Shown: positions 23,479 to 36,881 of the stretch, one piece after another
How the letters are laid out: every line of letters starts with the position of its first letter
Numbering within the stretch: position 1 is the stretch's first letter
Origin: Dioscorea cayenensis subsp. rotundata
Lineage: Eukaryota; Streptophyta; Magnoliopsida; Dioscoreales; Dioscoreaceae
Length of the DNA: 64,000 bases
Direction: 5' to 3'
NCBI RefSeq assembly: GCF_009730915.1
Contig: NC_052474.1
Span: 1,027,501-1,091,500, forward strand
Position numbers and translations under genes: made by a program
Notes under the pieces: model-generated
Database searches by the model: none
Seen by the model: the letters and a program-made list of their open reading frames with translations, nothing else
What the model was told of the DNA's origin: nothing

Positions 23479-25630
23479 GATGATGATGATGATGATCGAG
23501 TTTCTCTTGTCTCGATTCCTTCTCTCGTCTTCGCAGTGGCCTGCGAAGGAGATGGAGATTCGAGAACGAGGTCTTTGTTAATGGGCCAGACAACGCGTTG
23601 TCAAACCAAACCTTCGGCGCTAAGAAACCAAGTTTTGATTCTGGGCCTGCTTTTGTCGTTCAAAACTGGCCTTGTTTGAAGGTAATGGGCTGGGCTTTCT
23701 TTCTTTCTTTATCAGTTAATGCAATCTGGGTTGGGCCAAGCTAATATTGGCTTTTGTTGTTGTTGTTGTTGTTGTCGGGCTAATGCAAAAAAAGTCATAT
23801 GGCTCTTTGAATTTGAAGGAAAATGGTTATATTTGTGGTTCTTGGAGTTATCCTGTCGGATGTAAATCATAAGTTACATAAGCCTAATGAGCCAAATAAA
23901 TCAACATTGGTAACTTTCTAGAAATTTAATAGCTTTAGTTTAAAAGTATGTTTTGTCTTGTAAGAATCTAAAGAAAAGAAATGACAGCATTAATATATAG
24001 AAATTATAATTGGTTTTGAATTCAAAATTTTTTTAAATATAAGAAAACATAAATGAAGAGGGATCTATTTTTGTTAAAAAGATCTCAATTTTATGGGTCA
24101 TCTACAGCAATATCTCAATCTCTAGTTATGTTAAATTATAATAAAAACTATTTTTAAAAATAATTTCCTATGGATATATATTTTTTTTAGGAAGCGCATA
24201 AATAGTGAGAATTGATAAATGGCTTTAAATTATTAGTATAACTATAATTTTTCGTTCGTTTATAATGAATGCATGGTCAATTTGTGCATGGTGTGATTAT
24301 TGAATATTTATAAAAAAATATAACTAAAATTTCCCATTATGCTCATAAACCACATGATGAATTGTTGAGTAACATTCTTGTAAAATATAAAACAATATTA
24401 ATTACAAAATAACAACAATATATTATTTCACATCAAAAGGGTTGGCAAGGTGGTTAAGAATCCCTAATCACCATCATTAAGCAAAACTTTCTTTAGTTCA
24501 TTATAAGCATCTTCCAATACATAATCGACACATGCTTATCTTTCTTAGTGTTCATGCAAGAGCGTGCAAATTAAGCAAAATTAGCAACGTCTTTAGCAAA
24601 GTCATCCCCCAACTAAGCGGATCCAAATTGGGCCCTTAGACTCGGACTCTCTAACAAACAAATCCCAACCACCATCCAAAAAATTTCCACAAATAAAAAT
24701 TAAAATAAGATATATAAATTTTTAATCATAATTTTATGAATATAATTTACTCTTTAATCTCCATGAAAAAAAAAAAGAGAATGGAAGTGAAAATTCATTA
24801 TGATGATCATTTTGTAAAGAAGAGAAAACATTCCATGTGAGTTCCCAGTCAGCACCAAACATGGAGGGTAGTTGTCCTAATGTTAGCCACCCTAACCTCA
24901 TCACCTCACACCAACTTAATTAATTTAATGCATTTAATTAAATAGCTATAATTATCAGTAGTTAATTAACAAGGTCCAATGCCATTGTGCTGTCAACGTT
25001 GTCCCCATGCATTCCTTCAAAATATCATCAAGTAGAAGACAGAGTGGTAAATTAAATAAAGGGGTCAATAAAGGAGCAAAGAAGCACTCTGACATAAATC
25101 CTTTACTACTTTCATGCATGCACAGATGTCTACAATGCCAAAAATGCCCCTAATTGTGGGACCATGTTACATATCATATATGTGTATATATATGCATATA
25201 CTAATATAATAACTAACTCATTTCATGCATGCAAGAATGTGCAGGTGGTGCTGCAGCAAATGCAGGAAAAGTGGGGATGCAGTTATGTATGTGTGTGTGT
25301 GTGTGTGGATGAGTTTGCAATGCAGAGCAATAATGGACACATGGGAATGCAGGGTGCTCTCTCAAAGAGCACATGGTGTGCTTGGTGATTGTAGGGTCAG
25401 TAGTAGAATTAGAATAATTAATCTCAAAGAAGGATGAAAATGCTCATTAAACATCATACACTCAGATAATACATCTGCTATCTTGTTACAAATCTATAGA
25501 AAATACAGCTGATTGAATATTGGCAAGCATCAGAAACAATACGAAATTGATCAATCCACTCATGAAGCAAACAACAATAAAGTTTAGCAAAATTCATGCA
25601 AATGTACTAGTTGTACTAATTTGTTTGCTG
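23479..25630. other. intergenic stretch between the NERD and WEB genes
   Basis: It begins with the promoter side of the NERD gene, where (ATG)n in 23478-23500 borders the start. The rest is AT-rich. A small hairpin GTGCTCT-CTCAA-AGAGCAC lies near 25351 and a (GT)n run at about 25288-25306. No gene or transposon end is recognised. Confidence 0.55.
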
Positions 25631-28404
25631 CTACTTGTGGTTATTCTTCTTCTTCAGTAAATTACCAAACTTTTGCAGCAAAGCTTTCTTCTTCTTTTGC
25701 TGCAGATGTTTAGCTGGTGATGTTGCACCATTGTCTGCATTTTCTGATGATAATCCATTTGTCTGTTCTACACTAGCATTGTCCGTCTTTGCTGCATCGT
25801 TTTCATCTTCAACTGATTCGGCTTCTTGATCTCTTTCTGATTGTAAATCCTTGTCTGTGATCTTGCAGCTTTCGTATGTCTTCAGTTCTGTGTCTTCTGC
25901 AGCTGCTACCGCTGCTTCTTCTTGAACATTTCCATTGCCATTCTCCTCTTTTGCCATTCCAGCATCTTCTTTGACAGACTCCTCAATTTTTGTATTTTCT
26001 GTTGGTTCAGTGTCATCTTCTGCATTCTCCTTCACAGTTTCAAAGCTCTTCTTCGGTAACACTTCATACTCCTTTTCACTCTGTGGAGTATCAACCTCAT
26101 CATTTTCATCAGGTTTCTTTGCAGTTGCCTCTGCAAGCAATGCAGAAAGCTCCTTTATTTTCTCTTGAGCAGCTGCTTCTCGAACCCGGAGTTCATCATT
26201 CTCTTGAGTTATACTCTGAACTTCATTCTCTTTGTCCAACAATCTTTCCTTCAGCTCTAAACTCTTGCCTTCAGCTTCTTCCACAGCCTTGTTCACAATA
26301 GTTAGCTCAGATTCAACTTGCTTAAGCTTGTTCATTAGCTGCCCTCCATCTTCTTTCGCAGCTTGAGCTTCATTTTCTGCTCCTTTGAGGGAGTCAGCCA
26401 AATTGCTCATTTCAACCTTAATTGCCGTAATTTCTTCTACAGACTTTTTCACAGCAGTTATAAATTCAGATTCTTTTTCATCCCACTCAGCCTTTGAATT
26501 TTTGGCTTCAGTTTCCAGTTTCTCGATAGAGTTCTTGAGGCAAATAGCTTCATATTTTGCTTCGTCAAGCACAACCTCGTACTTTTCTTGAGTGTTTCTC
26601 AGAGTCAATTGCAGCTCCTCTATCTGATTGTTTGCATTCTCAACCTCAGCTTGTTTTACCAAGAGTTTTTCTTGGGCATCTCTAGCTTCAGCAGAAACTT
26701 CATGCAATGCTGAGGTTAGATCATCCATGGCCTTCTTAACTTTTTCACCATCCTCTCGAGCCATCTCCAATTCATCAAGCAAAATTTTCTTTTCTTCAGA
26801 AAGGCTTTGGAGGTTTGTAGTGGCAGTCTTTTCATCATTCAGTGCTTGCATTTTCTCTGCCTCGGCCTTTTGAAAATTAGACTTCAAAACTTCGACAGTA
26901 TTTCTCAATTCAATTGCTTCTTTCTGTGCCGAATCAAGGGACTGGTTTGAATCATCAAGACTCTGTTTGTACGTCGCCAACTCAATCTCCAATGACTCCA
27001 ATTTTCCTTTAAGAACAGAGATTTCAGATTCAGCATCCTGCAAGGAATCATTTGACTCCTCAAGTTCTTTCCTCACAGAAGCTAAAGAATCCAGCAAAGA
27101 TCTTTCTGACACTCTAGCTTCATCAAGTTGAGTTTCTAACAACTCAGCCTTCTTCTTCCATTCATCCACATTCTTAGCGGCATCCGATTCAGCTTGCTTA
27201 GCATCTGTCACTTCAATCTTAAGCCCTTCAATCAATGCCTCCATATCAACTAGCTTCCCCTCGGCTGCCTTGGCTTTCTCTAGCTCTTCCTTCAGAGCAA
27301 CAATCTCAGAATCCAACTTCTTTACCAACTCTGCAACCTCCAGGCTTTTACTCTCAAGCTTGGAGTCCAGCAAAGTTTTCAGGCGGCTAACCTCGCCGGA
27401 CAAAAGCTCTACCTTCTCTGCATTGATTTCGGCGATCTTCATGGCATCATCGGCGTGGCTCAAGGCTGTGTTTTTCGCATCAGTGGTCATTGCCAATTCA
27501 TGCTTCACCCTCTGGAGCTCCTGAGTTGTGGCAAGCAATGCAGATACATCCAATGCATGCTGGTCTCGGACATTCTCAACCTCTTTCTGCCATTCCTCTT
27601 CCCTTTTCTGAGCAGCTTCAATGCTGGCTTGCTCCAATTCATCAGCACGGAACTTCTCAATCTCTGAATTCTCCTCAGCCCTCTTCAGAGCAGCAAGAGC
27701 TTCTTGGAGTTTCTCATTCTCCTCCTCAGCTGATCTTTTCACATCCTTCAACTCCTCAAGAACCTTTATCTTCTCTTTCTCAACAAACAAAACTCTCTCC
27801 TTTGCCTTCTTAAGCTCTTCCTGAACCAAACTGAGCTGTGTTTGCAGTTCTGATCCTTTGGTTGGAGCACGAGGCTGCTTCTGAGATCAAGAAACAAAAC
27901 AACAAAAGGTTCACACTAGAGATATCATATCAAGAAACGAAAAAATGCAGCCAAAAAAAAAAAATCCAATTTTTGGTTGTTTTCTCAATACATCTTGTAG
28001 TGTACTAATCTTCGGTGACCGGCGCTGCTCCACCGGAGTTTTCGATTCAGCTGATCTCGGTGAGCGTTCAGTGGAAGGCCTAGCATTCTGCAAGGGAGAC
28101 GCTGAATCAGGCTCTGTTTTGGCCGTCCCTGGGCGTCCTATTTTGCTAGCTCTTGGTGTTGCAGGAGAAGATTTGTTAATTGAAGCATCAGACAAACCAG
28201 ATCTACTACAATCACATACAACACAACAACACAAAACAATTTAAACATGTCAAAAGATCAAAGAGCATCAGTTGTGATCAACAACAGAAGAATAACCAGA
28301 TCAAACAGAAACTGCAAAAAGATCACAACTTTGAAATAGAAGACAGTGAAGTTGAGATCCCAGGGAAGAACAGTTTGTACTTACTTGGACTTGGAAGACA
28401 ACAT
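25631..28404 (-). CDS. WEB-family coiled-coil protein (At1g65010-like)
   Basis: Three exons: a 20-base first exon (28404-28385), 28202-27992 and the long 27880-25631. They join in phase to 826 residues. The N-terminus, MLSSKSKSGLSDASINKSSP followed by TPRASKIGRPG, is serine/proline/basic and disordered. From about residue 85 to 640 the protein is an almost unbroken coiled coil (for example KAKERVLFVEKEKIKVLEEL, SLRKELEES-type heptads). An acidic tail of roughly 150 residues ends in the basic LLQKFGNLLKKKNNHK. This is the arrangement of the plant WEB family, related to WEB1/PMI2, which act in chloroplast movement under blue light. The role of this member is inferred, and family names that say chloroplastic rest on weak prediction. 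The acceptor of exon 2 is placed after GTAGTAG, which gives the conserved KSGLS. Confidence 0.88.
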
Positions 28405-29153
28405 TGTAGCTGCAGAGAAGGGAATGAGCAGCCAAAATGCAGACAATGAACAAGTCTGAGGAGGGAGTATTTCTGGGAGTTGGGAAAGGTAGGCTTGTCT
28501 GGGAGCTGCAAAGGAAGAAGAGGGAGAGATGCAGTCAATTATTTCAGTTGGTCTGCTGGAAAATTCCCAATCTCTCCATTGATAGTTATGAAGAGAGAGA
28601 GAAAAAGTCATGCATTCTTGTGCCCAAAATGGCCTTGCTTTTACTGAGTTTAACTCTAGCTGCTAGCAAAGGGTAGATGGGAAGAGAGGGGATTGCTTAT
28701 GCTGGATGCTCTGTGGTTGAGAAGTTGCTTTACTGGTGATGCTTTTATTGGTGTTTGTTTGGGCAAAAGCATTGATTTTGAAAGGATGGAATGATTTGTT
28801 GTCCTTTGGATAATTAGGATCTCATCTGTTTAATCAACCACTAAATCTTTTTTTCCAATAATGATGGATTTAAGACCTGAGTTTTACATGTTAATAGAAA
28901 GTTACTTTTACTGATTAGATATTAATAAGTCTAGTCTAACACCTTTGATCTCAATTATGAGTTTACTTTATTTGACTCAAAGAACATGCAGAGCACTAAA
29001 CACAAACAAACAAAGTGTATCATATACATATAGTGCGTATTAATAACGAGAATATCAAAGTTTTACAAATAAAGATAAAGGTGCAAACTGGCTTGCTTTA
29101 ACATTGTGAGCCTAAACAAGGGAATTTAGTCATTTACTGCCTAGTTTTATTAA
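28405..29153. other. spacer upstream of the WEB gene
   Basis: It holds the 5' UTR and promoter side of the WEB gene and the 3' flank of the first ADH-like gene, which is on the same strand. Nothing else was recognised. Confidence 0.55.
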
Positions 29154-31311
29154 CTAGCTTGCACTCTTGCCATTAATTTCAATACACACTTTGAGACAAT
29201 CTGGTTGTTTGATGAGTTGAAATGCATCATTTATATCATCCAAAGCAATTTTGTGGGTCACCATCCTATCAAGTTGAAATTCCTGCAAAAGGAAGAAGAG
29301 CATTTCCGGTTGATACCCTTTCTGTATTTGATACACCAAAGCACTTGAATACTCTAAAAGCAGAATATTTCTAGACAAGGTACATATGGATAAAAAGCAG
29401 ATAAAATAAGAGCTGGTATACCTTGTTCACACACTTGGCAATTAAGGCAGGCATGTCGGATTGAGGTTTGATCCCACCAAAGATGGAACCTTTCAATGTT
29501 CTCACGCCATGAATAAGTGCACCAGGACTGAATGGTACTGTTGGCTCCTTTGGAGTGCCCACAATGACAGTCACTCCTGTTCCCTGTCAAAACAGGAATA
29601 GGAGCCATGAGTAATATAAACACTAGTTCATTTCCTAATTTTCCTGCTTATTATGGTGATTTGCATCATAAAATGCCTCTCAAGAGGGGTTGACATGATA
29701 GCTTGAGCTATGTTGATTGTTGAAGCTAAACATAGGCATAAATGTCTATGATAATCCTTTACAAGCATCAATGAAGAATGATTGGTGAAGTAGTGCTAGT
29801 TGATTTTTATATATAGATCACTCTTTATGACCAGGTGAAAAACCCACATGCATTAGATTACTCTTTAAGTCAAGAAATGATGTGTGATTTACTCTTGTTC
29901 AACTTCTATAATTGTCACTGAATTGCAAAATTATGATCCTACAGACTTAAATTTGCTGTAAACAAAAAAAAACATACTTGCAGAAAATACCAAATATATT
30001 CAAAATTTAATGTGCGTAATTAATAGATTTGAACGAATATCTATTAGGTAACTTAACAAAGAAATTCACACATAATTGGCTAACCTCTAAGGTTGCTTCA
30101 ATGGCTTCATTAAAAACTGAAGGAACTCCAGTGCAGTCGAAGCTGTAGTTGACACCCAACCCACCTGTCATATCCTTAATTGCATCCGAAATTGATCTTC
30201 CATCAAGTTCATTTGGATTGATAAAGTCTGTCATCCCAAATGCATATGCAGTCTGTTTCTTATTTTGAATCAAATCCACCCCAATTATTTTGCTTGCTCC
30301 CATACAATGAGCTCCTGCAATTGCCTATCATACAAGCCAAAAAATAAATAAAAAAAAAATCAGATCTTGCTTAATTAGTAATATTGAAGTGATTACAATG
30401 GTCATCCTACATAGGACATACCCCAGTCCCAACACCTCCAAGACCAAACACTGCAACAGTTGATCCCTTCTCAATCTTGGCCTCCTTCCATGGCATGCCA
30501 AACCCAGTTGAGAAACCACAAGAAAGAAGGCTGGCATGTGGCAGAGGTAATTTTGGATCAACCTTGACAACAAAGTTAACATTCACCACCATAAACTCAC
30601 AAAACGTAGAACAAGTGAACATGTGGTAAAGCATTTGGCCTTTCACAGACATCCTAGATGTTTGATCAGGCATAAGGCCACTCAGAGAAACAGGGAACTT
30701 TAAGCATTTATTGGTCCTCCCAGAACTGCAATTCAAGCATTCCTTACACTCGGCTATAAGGGCCGGAATGACAGTATCTCCATCCTTCAGCTCCTCCACT
30801 CCTTCACCAACACTCTCCACAACTCTACACAGATAACACCAAAAAAAAACCCAGTAGTACAAAACTCCAAGTTCCTTTATTTCAAAAACAACCAAAAAAA
30901 ACTCCATTTTGGCATTTTGAGTCTTTGACAAGCACATATAGCACCCAAGAAAAAATCAAACAGAGTGTGGTAGCCTTACCCAACTCCTTCATGGCCCAAA
31001 ATTCGAGGGAACAGTGGCTAATCGGCAGTCAAGAAAACGAGAACAAGAACCAAAAACAACAACAACAACAATAAGAAGAAGAAACAACTGATTAAAGATC
31101 CATGAAATACAGTGGAGTTCTGCTCACAAAGGGAAAACCATGCCATCGTATTACGTCAGTGTGGCAAACGCTGGCGCACAGCATACGGACGCGAACCTCA
31201 TACGCATGCGGCGGCTCAACCTGGATCTCCTCCACCGTCAGTGGCTCTTGAGGTTCCCCAACAAACAGCTCCTGTATATCCCAGCAATGGAAACAAGAGA
31301 ACAAGATGAGC

Positions 31312-31342
<31 letters not shown>

Positions 31343-31423
31343 AGAAGGCATAGTTCTCTCTATGAGTGAGAGCTTAGTACCTCTGCATGTAATGGTCTTC
31401 TTCATCTCCGTGGAGGAAGCCAT
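29154..31423 (-). CDS. zinc alcohol dehydrogenase-like, copy 1, one frame break
   Basis: Seven exons: 31423-31381, 31271-31128, 31017-30980, 30824-30422, 30324-30085, 29583-29422 and 29282-29154. Discounting one base, they give 385 residues, the normal length for plant class-P/ADH-like enzymes. Catalytic zinc ligands are visible in [14 protein letters not shown] and SCGFSTGFG. Structural zinc cysteines are in [16 protein letters not shown] (C-x2-C-x2-C-x7-C). The NAD-binding turn is FGLGGVGTG, followed by [12 protein letters not shown]. The enzyme should oxidise alcohols or reduce aldehydes with NAD(H), but its substrate is unknown. Exon 2 is 144 bases where the sister gene has 143. The extra base lies in the G run (plus-strand C run 31256-31259), and without it [15 protein letters not shown]-like text continues. 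It may be an assembly error. A MITE begins 45 bp upstream of the ATG. Confidence 0.85.
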
Positions 31424-31467
31424 GGCGATGTCTTCGTCTTCTTCGTCTTTGTCTTAATATCACCAAA

Positions 31468-32678
31468 GGCTTTGCTTGGGAGAGGTGAAGGAGGGGTTCA
31501 TAATGGAAGGTAGGGTAAGGTAAAGGAAAGGAAATAGAATTTTTAAGTTATATTTTGTTTGGGACAAAGGTAAGATAAATGAAAATGTTTGGATTGAAGG
31601 TAATAATAGAGGGTAAGGTTTTATGGTAATATTACTAAAATACCCTTATAAGAAAAAAAAGACACATATGATATATAATTATGTAAAACTATCTACTCAT
31701 TATATTTATCTATTAATACACAAAAGACACAAGACATAATAACAACAATAATACTAATATTAATATTAATATTAATATGAATACTAATATACTAATACTA
31801 ATACTAATATGAACACAAATACTAATATACTAAAACTAATATACTAATAGTAATAATAATAATACTAATATACTAATAATATTAATAATAACACCCGTAC
31901 TAATATGTTAACACTAATATGCTAATATACTAATACTCATAATAATAATAATAATAATAATAATAGTACAAATATATTAATATACTAATAGAAATACTAA
32001 TAATACTAATACTAATAATATACTAATATATTAATACTAATATACAAATACTAATATGAACAAGAATACTAATATACTAAAACTAATATACAACTACTAC
32101 TACTAATAATAATAATAATACCCGTACTAATATGTTAACACTAATATACTAATATACTAATACTCATAATAATAATAGTAATAATAGTACAAATATATTA
32201 ATATACTAATACTAATACTACTAATACTAATAATAATATACAAATATAAATACTAATAGTAATAATAATAATAATAATAATTAATAATACAAATATATCA
32301 ATATACTAATAGAAATACTACTAATACTAATACTAATAATAATATACTAATATACTAATACTAATATACAAATATGAATACTAATATAATAATAATAATA
32401 ATAATAATAAAACGAGTACAAATATACTAATATTAATACTAATAATAATACATACATGTAATTATTTGGAAAGGTTGAGGGTATTTTGGTCAAGATGAAA
32501 ATCAAAACCTCCTCAACCCCCCAATTTGGAGGGTTGAGAAAATGGGGTAAATGGAGGTTTCTCAACCCTCCATTTAACCCCCTAAAACCTTATCCTCTAG
32601 ATAACCCTTGATCCAAACAAGGGATGGACCATAACCCTACCTTACAATACCCTCACTAACCCCCTCCCAAGCAAGGCC
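31468..32678. mobile_element. PIF/Harbinger-like MITE with microsatellite core
   Basis: The ends are inverted and similar over about 50 bp: left GGCTTTGCTTGGGAGAGG, right (reverse complement) GGCCTTGCTTGGGAGGGGG, both continuing into AAGGTAGGG. The flank is AAA on the left and TAA on the right, a near match to the TWA target of this superfamily. No transposase is encoded. About 720 bp of the 1211 bp is an expanded ACTAAT/AAT tract. It lies 45 bp upstream of the start codon of ADH-like copy 1, so it probably replaced or displaced promoter sequence. Confidence 0.65.
31730..32450. repeat. ACTAAT/AAT satellite-like array with higher-order repeat
   Basis: The array is built from ACTAAT, AATAAT and ATATACTAAT words. 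A longer unit of about 245 bp recurs: ATACTAATATACTAAAACTA, then CCCGTACTAATATGTTAACA, then TACTCATAATAATAATA. Copies start near 31809 and 32055, with a partial third near 32245. Confidence 0.8.
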
Positions 32679-33187
32679 TAAGTAACAACGCTGCACAAAT
32701 GCATGTTTTTTTATAACTTCTTCTCATAATTTTTTTTTTTTAAATAATATGCGACAAATATTTTATTTTTTATTTTTTATTTTTATGAATATAAACATTA
32801 GTACTGGAACCAACCTAAATGTACAGTATATATATAAATAAATAAATAATATAAAAATTCCTGGTGAACTTCTCACAAAAATTATATTTAAATATATAAT
32901 GTATGTTTTCTTTCTTTTATTCAAATGATTTATCTATTTAAATAAAATATATATAAAAAAAATATGTGATGTCAAATTTAGCTATACATATTTTTTTATA
33001 TACATCAATTATTAATTAAGCTTAAACTCTGATCTTTTCACTTGTCGCCATATACTTGTTTTGGTACCAATATCAATAACCATAGCCGGCCTAGATTTTT
33101 TTTTTTTTTTAAAGTCCCCAATTCATGACTTATTATTATTATTATTATTATTTAATTCTGCTATTTGTCATTGGTCTACTAACATTA
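32679..33187. other. AT-rich spacer between two MITEs
   Basis: Between the element ending at 32678 and the one starting at 33188. It contains a short (ATT)n run near 33133-33150 and no recognisable gene. Confidence 0.5.
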
Positions 33188-34053
33188 GGGCGTGTTTGGT
33201 TCGCCGAAGTGGAGGCAGAAGTGGTCGAAAAAGATGAGTTCGGACCACTTCCTTGTGTTTGGTTCGCCGAAGTGGAGGCCGAAGTGGTGATTTGACAACT
33301 TCCAAAATCAGCCACTTCCGGATTAAAATCTCCGAAGTGGGATTTGAGGCAACTGACTTCCTTCATGTGGTGTGTCATGTGGGTTACTTAGGATCATCTC
33401 CAAAAAAATTTTAATAAATAAAATAAATTTGTAAATTTAAAAATTAAACCAATTTATTGTAAATATTAGTGAACCATTTAAGTTGTAATTTACGGGTTGA
33501 TTTTTTTACAAGACTAAAAAAATAATTCAATTAAAAAGTTGGGAAATTAGAATTAAATCAAATTATTGATAAACCATTTAAAATTAATTTGTAACTTACG
33601 GGCTCATTTTTTGCAAAATAAAACAAAAATAACTCAATTAAAAACTTGTAAAAATTAGAATTAAGCCAATTTATGTAGATCAACTATTAAAAAAATATAA
33701 TGTGTGGTAAATAAAAAAATAATTAACATAAAAAAACTTTTAAAAACAACATTATACTTTTAAAAAGCATTTATAATAACCTCTTTAACAAATATGGGCT
33801 AACCTCACCCCCTACTCAAGTGGTGATTATAACCTCACTTCGATGATACTAAACACAAAAGAACCGTTGAAATCACGTTTCAGGATTTTTCACTTCCATC
33901 ATCCAAAACACATGAAGTGGTTCACGATGTCACAATTTCCTCTCAATCAAATACATGGAAGTAGAGACCTCCAACTGAATTCCACACTTCCACTGAAGTG
34001 GTATTTTCAGACTTCCATCACTTCGGTCATACACTTCCTAACCAAACAGGCCC
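33188..34053. mobile_element. PIF/Harbinger-like MITE with duplicated left end
   Basis: Left end GGGCGTGTTTGGTTCGCC and right end (reverse complement) GGGCCTGTTTGGTTAGG form an inverted pair, flanked by TTA on the left and TAA on the right. The left end occurs twice: GTGTTTGGTTCGCCGAAGTG at 33192 and again at 33255, 63 bp apart. GAAGTGG/CCACTTC words run through both arms. No transposase reading frame. Confidence 0.6.
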
Positions 34054-34907
34054 TAAATATCCATTGAGATTCTGAGAAATAGAAGTTCATTTATAACATT
34101 ATAACTCTAAATATTGCATTTTATTTTCTTAATAGAAAATTATTTATTCTCTTTCTGATAAAATTCTTGTATTATTTTAATATTTCTTTTTAATTATTAT
34201 CAATTTCAATCTCAAGTGTGTAACAATAAGGAAAATAGGTATGGTTTTAAATTTATTTTATTTTAATATATTTTATAATTTAAATTAATTTTTTAAATTT
34301 TTACTCTTTCAAGTAGTTGATTGGTTTTATCATTTTTAACTTTAATATTTTATTTTTTGTAATTTTTACTATATCATGATCTATATCTTTTTCTTTATTT
34401 TTTATTCTGTAATTTTTTTAATAAAACTAATTAAAAAAATTTTGTTATAATTTTTTGCTTATAACATCATTTTTACTAAAGTCTAGACCAGACAGTTATT
34501 TATTAAATTTTCAAAATTAATAGCTTATTAATTACATGACATGGTTTTTATATCAACTTCAAATAAAATTAGAAAATCCCAAGAATGATCTGGACTAAAG
34601 GCCCCTAGATTGATCCTTAGCAAGAATGACTCTACACAGTTATCATTTTTAGAATATTCTATCTATCTTTTTTATTTTTATAACGAAATTGTAGTTTATC
34701 CAATTTTATCAAAAATAAATAAATAAATAAATAAAATTAGAGAATAAGTTCATTATGACCATAAATTATTGATTTCAAACTTTATTTGCATTATCTCACT
34801 TGATAAAAAGATAAATATGCAATACATGTACCATCACAATGGCTAATGGAGTAGATTAAAAAGGCAAATATTGGTCATTACATGAACATTCATGTAAAAC
34901 ACTGCTT
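34054..34907. other. AT-rich spacer downstream of ADH-like copy 2
   Basis: Very AT-rich, with an (AAAT)n run near 34716-34734. No gene or transposon end recognised. Confidence 0.5.
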
Positions 34908-36571
34908 CTACTCTCCCATTTCACTTCCACCCATGTTCACCACCACCTTGAGACAATCTGGTTGCTTAAGTAGTTCAAATGCACGATTGATCTCATTCAA
35001 ATCAACTTGGTGGGTTAACATGCCATCAAGATCAAACTCCTGCAAACCAAAACCAAAATTTTCCTAATTACTTTCTCAATCCTAATTAATTTCATTTTAA
35101 TCATCTGATTGCAAGATGGTCTACCTTATTGATACACTTGGTGCAGAGTTGTGGAAGATCAGAGTGAGCTCTAACGCCCCCCATCAAACATCCTTTTATA
35201 GTTTTCCCAGCCATCAAAGTCCAGTAAAGGATTGGAACATGTTTCTGAGCTACAGTTCCAATAAACACAGTAACTCCACTTCCCTGCACAATCTCACTTA
35301 CATAAATTCATCCAATTTTGACACTTGTATATATATATATATATATCTCATACCATTTTAGTAGCATCAAGAGCTTCATTGAGCAAAGATTCAACTCCAG
35401 TGCATTCAAAGCTATAATCAACACCAAGTCCATCAGTCATCTCCCTCACCTTGTCTGCAATAGACTTGCCATCAAGTTCCTTCGGATTGATAAAATCAGT
35501 CATCCCGAAAAACTCGGCCTTGGATTTCTTATAATCATTCAAATCAATTCCGATAATTCTACCAGCTTCTAAACTTCGAGCTCCGGCTACAGCCTAAATG
35601 TATGCACATTCACTAAAACAATACAACTATATAAAATAACAATGTAATACAGAAAAAAAAAAAAAAATTACCCCCATGCCGACACCTCCAAGGCCGAAAA
35701 TTGCGACACTTGAACCTTGTTCAATTTTTGCCTCCTTCCACACAGCACCAAACCCGGTGGAGAAGCCACAAGAGAGTAAACTAGCATGCCGGGGATCGAT
35801 TGCCGGATTAACCTTAACCACATAATTTGAGTTCAGAACAGTGTATTCTGAAAATGTTGAGCAAGTGAACATGTGATAGATCTTTTGTCCTTTGATAGAC
35901 ATTCTTGTTGTCTGATCAAGCATGAGACCAGTGAAACACAAAGGGAACTTATAGCACATGTTAGTCTTGCCTGTCCTACAATTAGGACACTCCTTGCACT
36001 CTCCTATAACTGCAGGGATTATAATGTCTCCTTCTTTAAGCCCTTCAACACCTTCACCCACACTCTCTATCACACTGTATGTATCAATGCTAACATGCAT
36101 TAATCTGGAATCTGTATCTCCATTTCTATCAAATTACAAGTTTTAAAAATGAACATATATTTACCCGAAGCCTTCATGGCCGAGAACTCGAGGAAATAAT
36201 GCCTACAGACAATGAACAACTTAATTTGGCTAATAACAGAAAAAGAAACTGTTTTCAATTCTTAGAACAAGGGCAAGAGTATACTTACTATTGGAAAGCC
36301 TTGCAAGGCTATTATATCACTGTGGCATATGCTGGCACAGAGCATCTTGACTCTAACCTCAGAGACACTTGGAGGCTCAACTTGGATTTCCTCCACTGTT
36401 AATGGCTTATCAGGTTCCCAACATATTGCAGCTGTTGCTCATCCATAGCCATGTGGTGGAAAAGATGGTCATTTTTAACAGTATCAACATTGGAAACTAT
36501 GAATACAGAGATAGATAGATAGATAGATACCTTTTGCATGTTATGGTGGTCTTCTGGTCCTTGAGACTCAT
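34908..36571 (-). CDS. zinc alcohol dehydrogenase-like, copy 2, one frame break
   Basis: Seven exons: 36571-36531, 36431-36289, 36202-36165, 36074-35672, 35593-35354, 35283-35125 and 35039-34908. Lengths of exons 3, 4 and 5 (38, 403, 240) equal those of copy 1, so the two are tandem duplicates. Discounting one base the product is 384 residues. Zinc ligands: [23 protein letters not shown], and structural [20 protein letters not shown] turn FGLGGVGMG, then [14 protein letters not shown]. The C-terminus [20 protein letters not shown] then [14 protein letters not shown] is typical. Exon 1 is one base too long: the coding run AAAA (plus-strand T run 36532-36535) replaces the AAA expected from copy 1 and the family. 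As written, the splice into [15 protein letters not shown] is out of phase. An assembly error or a recent lesion are both possible. Substrate unknown. Confidence 0.85.
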
Positions 36572-36881
36572 CTCAAACAGATTGATGAAATTTGATGGAA
36601 TTGTGACTTTTGAATGCAGATACCTGCAACTTCACTGAAACTTGGATGCTATTGCTTAAATTATCTTTGCAGATATTTTGATGTCAAGTTTAAAAATCAA
36701 AGCTGCATGCATCAGCAAAACAAAAAAATATATATATAAAAATAATGTTAGATAGATGGCTTTGGTTGTTTTCCGTGTAAGACAAAGTTCAATACAAATA
36801 GTTTAGTGTCTTGTATGAATATTATATAGATAAGACCATTTGGAAGGCAGAAGCATTGCTGGCCTTGCTGATGCTTCTATT

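Noticed and set aside
25340-25385. Hairpin GTGCTCT-CTCAA-AGAGCAC as a possible microRNA
   Set aside because: The stem is only 7 bp and no known plant microRNA is matched. Plant precursors need a much longer stem.
25635-27824. Several plus-strand frames rich in S and F
   Set aside because: They are antisense shadows of the coiled-coil WEB-family exon (glutamate and lysine codons read as F, S and L).
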